7,944 nt of DNA, taken from assembly GCA_900767075.1 (NCBI GenBank), contig CAAFXX010000014.1, forward strand, positions 1 through 7,944. Reading direction: 5' to 3'. This DNA is from Bacteroidales bacterium (lineage in GTDB: Bacteria; Bacteroidota; Bacteroidia; Bacteroidales; Muribaculaceae). The translations under genes were made by a program, and so were the position numbers. The notes under the pieces were generated by a model. It had not been told where the DNA came from, did no database searches, and saw nothing but the letters and a program-made list of their open reading frames with translations. How positions within the stretch are numbered: position 1 is the first letter of the stretch; the number at the start of each line of letters is the position of its first letter. This document shows, in pieces, positions 1-5,880 of this stretch.

Positions 1-227
1 TATGTGTCGAGATTCAGCTCCATAGTAACATGAGCTTGCGGAGTGAGCTTATAGCGCGTAGCCGGCCCTCGACCGACAATCTCAATGTGGCCTTTTGCGA
101 CACCGTCGGCGATAAGACGTTTGAGGGTTGCCGGACTCGGAGCATTGGTCAATGCAGAGCCGATTTCCGCTCTTGAAGCCTCCGGATTATAGTGCAGGAA
201 TTGGAGTATTTCAATCTCTTGAGTCAT
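1..227 (-). CDS. N-terminal winged-helix part of a probable Fic-family protein (partial, runs off left edge)
   Basis: I translated this partial frame by hand. It starts at the ATG at 225-227 and stays open for 75 codons to the window edge. The residues read as a winged helix-turn-helix: first helices at about 3-27, recognition helix beginning SPATLKRL near 31, and a wing IEIVGRGPATRYKLT at 48-62. It then continues as LNLDTY. In Bacteroidota a wHTH of this form followed by an 'LxPxAHV...LDTYF' stretch is, from memory, the start of Fic/DOC AMP-transferase-type proteins. The catalytic HPFxxGNGR motif would lie outside the window and is not seen. A HipA-type kinase with an N-terminal wHTH (YjjJ type) is the main alternative, raised by the HipB-like gene upstream. 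The 118-bp gap to that upstream gene holds a symmetric operator, so this gene probably has its own promoter and may bind it. The coding frame is well supported; the Fic assignment is moderate. Confidence 0.6.
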   Translation of the reverse strand, partial: MTQEIEILQFLHYNPEASRAEIGSALTNAPSPATLKRLIADGVAKGHIEIVGRGPATRYKLTPQAHVTMELNLDT

Positions 228-240
228 ATCTGAAAGTTTT

Positions 241-325
241 ATCGGCTCAAAATTACTAAAATTTATTGGATTATCGGCTCAAATTGAGCCGATTTTTACT
301 ATATTTCAGCCTAATTTGAGCCGAT
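241..325. promoter_or_regulatory. Four-half-site symmetric operator (TTGAGCCGAT)
   Basis: Four perfect copies of the 10-mer TTGAGCCGAT occur at 241-250 and 273-282 (as ATCGGCTCAA on the plus strand) and at 284-293 and 316-325 (as TTGAGCCGAT). The inner pair is a palindrome with a one-base centre at 283. The outer pair is placed exactly symmetrically about the same base, and each outer copy is 32 bp (about three helical turns) from the inner copy of the same orientation. The array fills the space between the XRE gene and the wHTH-containing gene that starts at 227, and overlaps the candidate promoter of the latter. That arrangement fits autoregulation by a dimer or tetramer. The cognate protein is inferred, with the downstream wHTH protein the first candidate. 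Confidence 0.8.
248..283 (-). promoter_or_regulatory. Candidate Bacteroidetes-type promoter for the 1-227 gene
   Basis: On the minus strand TAATTTTG (248-255) matches the Bacteroidetes -7 consensus TAnnTTTG. A TTTG (280-283) that could serve as the -33 element lies 24 bp upstream, a slightly long spacing. The -7 box overlaps the outer half-site at 241-250, and the TTTG lies over the centre of the palindrome, so bound operator would block both elements. The match is by eye only. Confidence 0.4.
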
Positions 326-345
326 AGACCTATGTTGCCATTGAC

Positions 346-666
346 CTATGACTTCTTCGATGCGCGCTGGCGGTGTTTCAGATTCAAATCTTGTAGGTTT
401 CTGCCGAGGGTATCTTCCTTGGCAATCAAAAGGAGATCATCATCGAGTTGGAGAGCATAAAGGACACGGGCATAGATCCCGATTGAAACTGTCGGCGAAC
501 CTTTCTCAATGCGATTCACGGTAAGAGGCGAACAGGTCGCACGCTCCGCAACCTGCGCAATTGAGAGGTTGCGACGCAGCCGGGCGAGCTTAATCTGCTC
601 TCCCATAAGAGCCATTTTCTGCTCCAGTTTCCGGGGCAACTTGGTCCCCATTGTGTTCTTTGCCAT
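346..666 (-). CDS. HipB-like XRE-family transcriptional regulator
   Basis: This 106-residue protein is a Cro/C1-type helix-turn-helix regulator, probably a DNA-binding antitoxin or autorepressor. The HTH spans about residues 22-76, with recognition helix SPLTVNRIEKG at 46-56, followed by the phrase SPTVSIGIYARVLYALQL and a basic tail HRQRASKKS. That layout (short basic lead, HTH, LGRxLQDLNL, lysine-rich end) is the one I associate with HipB-like proteins that precede hipA toxin genes in Bacteroidota. I start it at the ATG at 664-666 (MAKN). A longer frame would need a TTG at 672. No hipA kinase follows within the window: the next gene encodes a winged-helix N-terminus after a 118-bp regulatory gap. 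An inverted repeat just upstream is a likely operator. The XRE call is secure; the toxin-antitoxin role is inferred. Confidence 0.85.
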   Translation of the reverse strand: MAKNTMGTKLPRKLEQKMALMGEQIKLARLRRNLSIAQVAERATCSPLTVNRIEKGSPTVSIGIYARVLYALQLDDDLLLIAKEDTLGRNLQDLNLKHRQRASKKS

Positions 667-673
667 GATCAAT

Positions 674-698
674 CTATCTTTTAATATCGTAAAGATAG
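674..698. promoter_or_regulatory. Inverted repeat upstream of the XRE gene, candidate operator
   Basis: Perfect 8-bp arms CTATCTTT (674-681) and AAAGATAG (691-698) are separated by 9 bp, starting 7 bp upstream of the XRE start codon. On the minus strand the distal arm contains TATCTTTA (690-697), one mismatch from the TAnnTTTG -7 box, so the repeat may overlap the promoter. TATC...GATA symmetry recalls the TATCC-N8-GGATA operators of E. coli HipB, but spacing and sequence differ. Autoregulation by the XRE protein is inferred. Confidence 0.5.
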
Positions 699-751
699 TA
701 AAAATGTTTATTATATGATAGGTTAGGCGATGGATAATTACAGCGATTGAC

Positions 752-1165
752 TTAATTTATCCGTGTCTTATGCTTGATTTCGGGATTGATGGAAAGTAGT
801 TGTTGGATAAACTCTTCCTGATGCATTGGTGAGGTGATAAGCGGAATTGAACTTTTCAGAATTTTCCGGTCGGTGAAAGTGATTGCCAGACGGTGAGTCA
901 ATGAAGTCGCCGGAGATGATAATACGCTCTTGGTAGGCTTAATCTCTTTAATCTTGTCAATCGGGTAGGCTGTGGGGATAAAGAAAGTATATACCACAAG
1001 CTTATTCCCGTCAATGCGGTAATAGATACTTAGAAAAGTAACCAAGACGAGAGCCAACATCACAAGGCAAATAATCGTCGGCCATATTCCGTCATCCATG
1101 AAACAAGGCACAACGCAACACATCGCGACAAGTCCTAAGATGAGCCATGTCGATCCATCCCACAT
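752..1165 (-). CDS. Small membrane-anchored PH-like (bPH_4/DUF1200) domain protein
   Basis: This 137-residue protein has two hydrophobic segments near the N-terminus (about residues 5-22 and 27-47), predicted to form a membrane hairpin. A bacterial pleckstrin-homology-like domain follows at about 48-125. The domain shows the order typical of bPH_4: YYRIDGNKLVVY, then a basic IDKIKEIKPTKS strand, the SSPATSL signature at 83-89, and a closing TSPMHQEEFIQQL. The biochemical role of such proteins is unknown; in structures the fold forms oligomeric rings or binding platforms. Here it would sit at the inner membrane with the domain in the cytoplasm. It lies 50 bp downstream of the 1216-2109 gene on the same strand and may be co-transcribed. 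I saw no clear -7 box in that gap. The family call is good, the function unknown. Confidence 0.75.
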   Translation of the reverse strand: MWDGSTWLILGLVAMCCVVPCFMDDGIWPTIICLVMLALVLVTFLSIYYRIDGNKLVVYTFFIPTAYPIDKIKEIKPTKSVLSSPATSLTHRLAITFTDRKILKSSIPLITSPMHQEEFIQQLLSINPEIKHKTRIN

Positions 1166-1215
1166 CGAATTATATTTTGTGCCACCGAACTTTTCAATAA
1201 TCGTTTATCTGGTTG

Positions 1216-2109
1216 TTAATATCTCTTGAATGAGAAAACCGTCTGAAACAAGTCTGTCTTCCGGTATTCCCAGCGATAGGGAGGTTCGGTCTGCTTATTG
1301 AGCCTCGTTTCTACTAATCCAAGCCAGTAGAACAGCCGGGCGAAGACGCGGGTTGCGAAGGTATTGTATTTGTCAGGAAAGCTGAAAACTTTTTGATAGT
1401 GTTCCTGATAAAACTCGCCGGAATGCCATGTCGAACCAAATTTATTAAGCAGCCACACGCTATACGCCATTCCAAGGTTGCCTATTCGATCATCTTCGTT
1501 CCCATCAAACGTATGCAATCCGACACCGATGAGAGAGAATCGCAATATTTCATTGGCGGCCGAGTCAATATCCGACAATGCTTTTTTACCTTTTATTGTA
1601 AGCGAGAGTATTTCTTTCCTCGTCTTTACCCAACCAAGCAGTTCGAGCGTTATTCTTGCCATCCATACGGAATTGGCATCATATTCATTGATTCGTTTTT
1701 GGTTAAGCTCTTCGATTATCCACTCAGGTTGTCCGAGAGCGTAGACTTCGGCGACAATCTTCAATGGAAGCCAACCGAGTTTAGTGAGTTTTAGCTCCGT
1801 ATCACTTAGAGTGTTCATTAGAAAAAGAGCCTGCCTGACAAGAGGAATCTTGTCATATTGTTCTTTACGCAATTTGTTAAGGCTTACAACACATTGCTCA
1901 GTAAACGGATGATACATGACATTGTGCATCTCTTCCGGCGCCAACCCGTTGAAATCACTTCTCGGTCTGCTATTATGGCGAGCCGTCAGGGTTTGCAGGC
2001 GTTCATTGATTCTGTCCATGTCAACATTCCTTCCTGCTCGTTCTTCTGCAAGGATCCAGTCCTGAATCTCTTTTATGATATGGTTCATATATACTCTCGA
2101 ATCTTTCAT
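1216..2109 (-). CDS. Hypothetical protein with a pRiA4b ORF-3/SEC-C-associated type domain
   Basis: This 297-residue soluble protein begins with a helical segment (about 1-45). It then has the phrase DFNGLAPEEMHNVMYHPF at 52-69, which resembles the 'LSPEQMHRLLYxPF' motif found next to plasmid pRiA4b ORF-3 and SEC-C proteins. The following region also matches that family's pattern: LKLTKLGWLPLKIVAEV (106-122), MARITLELLGWV (150-161) and LSLTIKGKKAL (168-178), the last two resembling a small winged helix. No catalytic motif, cysteine cluster or transmembrane segment is visible. The ATG at 2109 is used; a second Met codon at residue 8 (ATG ending at 2088) is also possible. A 13-bp palindrome lies 3 bp upstream of the start. 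The 109-bp gap to the upstream gene suggests a separate transcript. I can name no function. Confidence 0.7.
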   Translation of the reverse strand: MKDSRVYMNHIIKEIQDWILAEERAGRNVDMDRINERLQTLTARHNSRPRSDFNGLAPEEMHNVMYHPFTEQCVVSLNKLRKEQYDKIPLVRQALFLMNTLSDTELKLTKLGWLPLKIVAEVYALGQPEWIIEELNQKRINEYDANSVWMARITLELLGWVKTRKEILSLTIKGKKALSDIDSAANEILRFSLIGVGLHTFDGNEDDRIGNLGMAYSVWLLNKFGSTWHSGEFYQEHYQKVFSFPDKYNTFATRVFARLFYWLGLVETRLNKQTEPPYRWEYRKTDLFQTVFSFKRY

Positions 2110-2111
2110 TA

Positions 2112-2124
2112 ACGATTGAATCGT
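2112..2124. promoter_or_regulatory. 13-bp palindrome just upstream of the 1216-2109 gene
   Basis: ACGATT (2112-2117) and AATCGT (2119-2124) form perfect 6-bp arms around a single G. The site ends 3 bp from the start codon at 2109, covering the leader where a ribosome or repressor would sit. A palindrome this short can arise by chance, so this is only a candidate operator. Confidence 0.3.
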
Positions 2125-2218
2125 CTTGTGTTACTATGCCGATATTGTTACTTCTTTTTTGAGTGGGGATACTATTTAGAATATTCCCTTGTCACTCTGC
2201 GTATGATGATCTATTCCC

Positions 2219-2599
2219 TCATAACTCTGACTTCTGACCTATAATGACCCATCGACCGGTTTTGTCAGAACCCTCCCTCACAATATAGCCAAGTTTTTTG
2301 AGATCCCTGGTTGCTCGTTTAGCTGTGGATTCTGAAATATGAAGAGCCTCCATTATTTCAGAATGAGTTATCTCTGGATTGTTTAGAATGGCTTTATAGA
2401 CCTTTTGCAGAGATTTCTTTAGTCCCGTTACAGTGCCATTACTGGTACTTATAATGTCATTTACAGTGTTATATTGAGTATTTACAGTGCCATTCCCTTG
2501 ATATTGCGAAACTCGGCGATTGAGATTGGCGATATGTCCTTTAGTTTTGTGGAATAGCACGGTATTTTTGCTCAGGGCTTTTGGGAGATTCCTTGTCAT
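2219..2599 (-). CDS. NGT-linker plus winged-helix protein (detached C-terminal module of an AlbA_2-type regulator)
   Basis: The frame encodes 126 residues and overlaps the end of the upstream AlbA_2 gene by 59 bp in another frame. Residues 1-30 show no recognisable domain. Residues 36-57 are a degenerate NGTV/NTV linker (NGTVN, YNTVN, SNGTV). Residues 60-122 are a winged helix: helices KVYKAILNNP and HSEIMEAL, recognition helix SESTAKRATRDLKKLG (89-104), and wing YIVREGSDKTGRWVII. This linker-wHTH layout is what normally ends AlbA_2/HATPase regulators in Bacteroidota, so the frame looks like a second, detached tail for the gene upstream. The start is uncertain. The only ATG before the domain is at 2597-2599, inside the overlap; expression might depend on translational coupling. 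It may instead be a remnant left by exchange of C-terminal modules. The domain is convincing; expression as a separate protein is not established. Confidence 0.55.
   Translation of the reverse strand: MTRNLPKALSKNTVLFHKTKGHIANLNRRVSQYQGNGTVNTQYNTVNDIISTSNGTVTGLKKSLQKVYKAILNNPEITHSEIMEALHISESTAKRATRDLKKLGYIVREGSDKTGRWVIIGQKSEL
2428..2494 (-). repeat. Degenerate linker repeat in the second winged-helix module
   Basis: TTACAGTG occurs three times on the plus strand, at 2428-2435, 2461-2468 and 2482-2489. The first and third copies extend to TTACAGTGCCATT. The spacings of 33 and 21 bp are both multiples of three, so each copy encodes the same N(G)TV element of the linker. This is a decayed version of the kind of repeat that remains exact at 2797-2832. 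Confidence 0.6.
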
Positions 2600-2796
2600 A
2601 AGGCTCCAAAAGACCGTCCGCTATCATTCGAGGTATTATCTTGCCCTTAATGTGGGAAACACTTAATCCCGTTTTATCAGCCAGTTCTTTGGTTTCAGTC
2701 CAGTCTTGACATAACTCGACAATAACCTTACTTGAATCTTGATATGGAACTTTCTTCTTGTTGGAAATCAGTTCTCTAAGTTTATTTAGCCCGATG

Positions 2797-2832
2797 CTTG
2801 TTCCATTACTTGTTCCATTACTTGTTCCATTA
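2797..2832. repeat. Three exact 12-bp tandem repeats encoding SNGT
   Basis: The unit CTTGTTCCATTA is repeated at 2797-2808, 2809-2820 and 2821-2832. On the minus strand it encodes the Ser-Asn-Gly-Thr units of the linker between the ATP-binding region and the winged helix. Copy-number changes keep the frame, so linker length could vary between strains without breaking the protein. Confidence 0.9.
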
Positions 2833-4011
2833 CTTTCAGCATTGCTGTCTCCATCAGAAATGATCGGGAGAGTAAGTTCCACCTTATTCGGTTCTGATTT
2901 CTCGGATATTACAGGCGTTCCAAATTTGGCGTCATCCCATCCTTTAACAATGGTGTCAGCTCCGCTTCCGGCTTTCTCTACAGCACCAATCATCGAGAAC
3001 ATGGTCTGCAGAGCAGGATTCCGGCATATACTTTCACCGCCGGAAAAGTATTGCTCCTTGGAAACGAGCATGATGCCCGGATTCGAGAATACAATCCTGT
3101 CGGGATATTTCAGTATCAGCAGTTTTGAATCGCTCTGATATGAAGCATGGACACAAAGGTTTACAAAAGCCTCTCTGAGAGCTTTGTGTGCCTTTGTTTC
3201 CTCCACTCGTTCATTGCCTTCGAGCTTAAATGGAACAGGCAGAAACGACTGCACCCTTGGCAGAATTTTCCGGTAAGCCTGATATAAGTTTGATTCCCAC
3301 GTGCCATCGCTGTATGTCCTGTCGCTCCAGCGCTCGCTGCCGGGCGTATACTCCCTGTAGTCAATCATAAACTGAGGCACGGCATCGGTTATGGCGTCAT
3401 ATTTTCCAAACATCAGTAGACCTGCGAGAGTAAGACCTTCCTTCCCCGAGACGCGGTCTTTGCCGTATGCCTTCACGTGTTTGAGCAAAGTGAGGTCGTC
3501 ATCCTCAGTCCATGGGTGTGTCGGTTTCAGATTCATGAACAGCTGCCGGAAGCCACGAAGCGATTCCTTGTCAATATCGTCAAGAGTATATCCTTCCAGA
3601 ATTTCCGCGTCCATAGCTAACTTGGGACGTTGCTCGGCAAGCATTATAGCCACTTCCCACTCCTTGCAGAGGTAATCGCCGCTTGCATTGCGACGATATG
3701 TGGATCTCATCGGATTCTGACCCACATAGACCGGCCGTTCTTCTCTTGAGGCACGGGGAACAAAGAATATAAGGAAATAATTGCCATTATAATCATCCTT
3801 GATAACATCCTTATTGGTCATCAGTTTACGGCTCACCTGATTGGGATCGTTGATGCTGTCCCAGAAGATTTTTTCGTATTGCTCGACGGTTTCCTCTGAC
3901 AACCCTTCGGGATAGAAGTTACTGTTCTTTTCCTTGACCCCTATAATGATAACTCCGCCATCTGTGTTGGCGAACGAGGAATACGTAGGCCAGAATTCCT
4001 TATGAGGGAAT

Positions 4012-4016
4012 CCCCC
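4012..4016 (-). other. C5 (G5 on coding strand) tract at the AlbA_2 frameshift
   Basis: Five Cs on the plus strand lie at the point where the AlbA_2 reading frame breaks. Upstream codons encode VEFKYGKG and the sequence continues in the other frame as GFPHKEFWPTYSSFANTDGG, exactly as expected for the domain. Six bases would restore the frame. The cause could be a homopolymer sequencing error, a recent loss-of-function mutation, or slippage-based switching. Confidence 0.75.
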
Positions 4017-4132
4017 TTGCCATATTTAAACTCCACGCACGAAGTCTCCTTGCCTGCAATCAGATGATCCAGATACTCTTTGATGGTATTGTATTTTTGT
4101 TCAGTAGCCATAACAGTGTCAAAATCAAAGTC

Positions 4133-4309
4133 CTAATTAAATCTATCTATAAAGGGAGCACCTTCAATGTGTTGACGCGCGGTATCGAGTAGATAGGGAG
4201 AAACCTTCAACCCATCCACATACTGAAGACCGATAGCCGGCTGCCACGCATTAGCCGTCTCTCTCTGTCCCGGTTCACCGTGGACTATATATTCGTCAAA
4301 TTCGCTCAT
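4133..4309 (-). CDS. 58-residue protein, second copy of the Fic N-terminal/VbhA-like module
   Basis: I translated this short frame from the ATG at 4307-4309 to the TAG at 4133-4135. It holds a single module, DEYIVHGEP...AIGLQYVDGLK...LLDTARQHIEG, then eight residues and a stop. About 24 of 47 positions match the module in the 7577-7936 protein. From memory the same sequence forms the N-terminus of many Bacteroidota Fic proteins, just before their 'EGxIxIDEA' helix, which relates to VbhA-type Fic antitoxins. The canonical (S/T)xxxE(G/N) inhibitory motif is only partly met: the EG is present, but the residue four before the Glu is Arg rather than Ser/Thr. No Fic catalytic domain follows, so this is either a free-standing antitoxin-like peptide or a truncated Fic remnant. 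An AGGA-like sequence precedes the start. It sits 29 bp after the helicase and 21 bp before the AlbA_2 gene, within one operon. Confidence 0.65.
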   Translation of the reverse strand: MSEFDEYIVHGEPGQRETANAWQPAIGLQYVDGLKVSPYLLDTARQHIEGAPFIDRFN

Positions 4310-4338
4310 ATATCCTCATAATTTGATTAATTGTTAGC

Positions 4339-5880
4339 TTAAAAATCGAATTCAGAAAATAGAGATAACTGTATAGCATCGGGAGATGTCTCTGCTTTCT
4401 GTCTACTTTTATATGGAGAAAGTATGGGCGTTTCAGATACAACATACAAGTTTTTCGAACATCGGGATAGTGCTACATATAAATGTTTCTCATCCGGAAA
4501 CTTATTGGCATCTAAAACAATCACTGTGTCACACTCTAATCCTTTGGTAAGTAATGTTGTGCCAATATATTTTCCTTGAATGTTACGTCCTATTCTCCGT
4601 ACCTTATCTCTATTTAGCTTTAGAGATTCAATAAGGCTGATATTTCTTTTGTCAGCATCCATTAAGACTCGTTCAATAGTATAGTAAATATCCTTTCTGG
4701 CTACGTTTATCTTTATTATATTTCTTACCTGTTTAATACATGATGAAATTAGTGCATAAGATTTTTGAGTTTGAAGGAGATTTGCCACGTTTTTCAATTT
4801 TTGTAAAATTAATAACTTTTCTGGTTTTCTAATCCTCTCTTTAAAACTACCATCCGAGTTAGTATAATCATCTAAGGAAGATGCTGCACATGTTTGCTTT
4901 AAGAAATGGATGATGGCGGTAAAGAGTTCTTGTCCGCTTTTATTTTCAAATGCGCTTACAGTATCATAGTAGTCAGAATCGTCAATAGATTCCAACATCC
5001 CTAAATTAAACAAATTTTTGGTTAGCTTTATCCGAGCATCCTTGTTGTGAGAAATGGGATGAATTATAAGGACATTTCCTTGATATTTATTATCCAGATA
5101 TTTATAAAGTATTTGGATGATTTTGGGAGGTATGTCGTTTTTTGATTTTCTATGCCAATATAAATCGTTCCTATTAGTCTGAATAAATTTTAGGTGCTTA
5201 TATTGGCGTAAATCGATATCCTGCTTATCTCGTATCAATTCGCGTATCTGGAGGATTTCTTCGCCTAATTCAGGACATCCAGCATTATTCCATCTCCAAG
5301 GAGTTGAAAGTATTTGAAGATTCTCTTTATATATGTCAAACTCAAGACTGTTGAGATCTACAGGGGTGCCATTAAATCCAAAAATACTTTGCATAGCATC
5401 ACCTAAAATATGGACTTTAATAATATCTCCAAGAAGAGTTATCAATTTATGCTGAAGGTTATCACAATCTTGATATTCATCCACTATTATATGTTCATAC
5501 TTAGCACGTAGAACAGATTTTATTGGTTGAGCCTTTAGCAATTTGATTACATATTCTTGTGCTTCTTGATATTTAGCCGACATATCCGATTCATCTGATA
5601 ATAAGTTATTATCTACATAGGAAAGGGCAAGATTCAAGGTAAAACTACAAATTGTATTTAGTTCATAACACAGAGGGAGTATAGCACGTTCTGAGATCTT
5701 AGCTTTGATGGAAGCTATACCGGCATGGGTATGGGTAAGGATAAGAATTTTCTTACCCTTATATTCAAATTGTTCCAGGCAATCAACAATAGAATGAGTT
5801 TTACCGTGTCCGGCCGGTGCTTCAATCATACTCTTGTTGCTTGTCATAAACCGGATAATATCTACGCCAGTTCTATCCAT
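4339..5880 (-). CDS. gajB-like: UvrD-like superfamily 1 helicase, Gabija GajB-like
   Basis: This 513-residue protein shows SF1A helicase motifs in order: Walker A APAGHGKT (21-28), motif Ia LTHTHAG (48-54), motif II VDEYQD (133-138), motif III LGDAMQSIFGF (159-169), an Arg-bearing PWRWNN (194-199) at the motif IV position, motif V TKGLE (445-449) and motif VI LYVALSR (467-473). It should use ATP to move along or sense DNA. In Gabija the helicase-like subunit GajB (about 494 residues) works with the GajA nuclease against phage. Its start overlaps the nuclease gene's end by 19 bp, which argues for coupled translation and a complex. Motif III has Asn where UvrD and GajB have Arg (FNG versus WRG). 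The C-terminus ends in an acidic tail with QLSLF at 504-508, a beta-clamp-binding consensus. The gene is markedly AT-rich. A generic UvrD-type repair helicase is unlikely given its size and partner. Confidence 0.85.
   Translation of the reverse strand: MDRTGVDIIRFMTSNKSMIEAPAGHGKTHSIVDCLEQFEYKGKKILILTHTHAGIASIKAKISERAILPLCYELNTICSFTLNLALSYVDNNLLSDESDMSAKYQEAQEYVIKLLKAQPIKSVLRAKYEHIIVDEYQDCDNLQHKLITLLGDIIKVHILGDAMQSIFGFNGTPVDLNSLEFDIYKENLQILSTPWRWNNAGCPELGEEILQIRELIRDKQDIDLRQYKHLKFIQTNRNDLYWHRKSKNDIPPKIIQILYKYLDNKYQGNVLIIHPISHNKDARIKLTKNLFNLGMLESIDDSDYYDTVSAFENKSGQELFTAIIHFLKQTCAASSLDDYTNSDGSFKERIRKPEKLLILQKLKNVANLLQTQKSYALISSCIKQVRNIIKINVARKDIYYTIERVLMDADKRNISLIESLKLNRDKVRRIGRNIQGKYIGTTLLTKGLECDTVIVLDANKFPDEKHLYVALSRCSKNLYVVSETPILSPYKSRQKAETSPDAIQLSLFSEFDF
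4357..4371 (-). other. QLSLF beta-sliding-clamp-binding motif at the helicase C-terminus
   Basis: The codons encode Gln-Leu-Ser-Leu-Phe, followed by SEFDF and the stop. QL(S/D)LF is the established consensus by which bacterial polymerases, Hda and MutS bind the hydrophobic pocket of DnaN. The motif lies in a flexible-looking terminal tail, the usual position. Binding itself is inferred. Confidence 0.55.

Larger units (their letters stand above)
2541..4111 (-). pseudogene. AlbA_2/Schlafen-type ATP-binding transcriptional regulator, interrupted by a one-base frameshift
   Basis: Read with one extra base at the C5 tract 4012-4016, the gene encodes 523 residues, about full length for the family. 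Without it, the frame from the ATG at 4111 stops after 56 codons (stop 3941-3943), and the rest is open only as a 453-codon frame ending at 2541. The AlbA_2 domain holds TSCVEFKYGKG (23-33) and, across the shift, GFPHKEFWPTYSSFANTDGG and VIIIGVKE. A family central region (LTLAGLLMFGK) and a GHKL-like ATP-binding region follow, with REAFVNLCVHASY (313-325), SNPG and AGSGADTI (to about 388). A SNGT-repeat linker (427-439) leads to a winged helix ending PEQKYRAIPQN. Such proteins are thought to bind DNA or nucleotides and often sit in defence loci; AlbA_2 also occurs in Schlafen proteins. It starts 21 bp after the preceding small gene. Composition drops from about 60% GC mid-gene to below 40% in the tail. 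Confidence 0.8.

Noticed and set aside
273..298. The palindrome followed by TTTTT could be a plus-strand intrinsic terminator.
   Set aside because: The perfect arms leave a one-base centre, poor for a hairpin, no plus-strand gene precedes it, and the same half-site recurs at symmetric distances, which fits an operator.
509..2112. Plus-strand open frames at 509-718, 1393-1794, 1478-1744 and 1858-2112.
   Set aside because: They lie opposite well-supported minus-strand genes, show no recognisable domains, and overlap each other; they are antisense shadows.
2182..2218. TATTCCC occurs twice, 30 bp apart (2182-2188 and 2212-2218), possibly an operator.
   Set aside because: A seven-base direct repeat in AT-rich intergenic DNA is readily expected by chance and has no further symmetry.
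2758..3675. Plus-strand frames 2758-3138 and 3391-3675 and minus-strand frame 3161-3364.
   Set aside because: All fall inside the AlbA_2/ATP-binding gene; their translations are low-complexity or unrecognisable, the first being the repeat read backwards.
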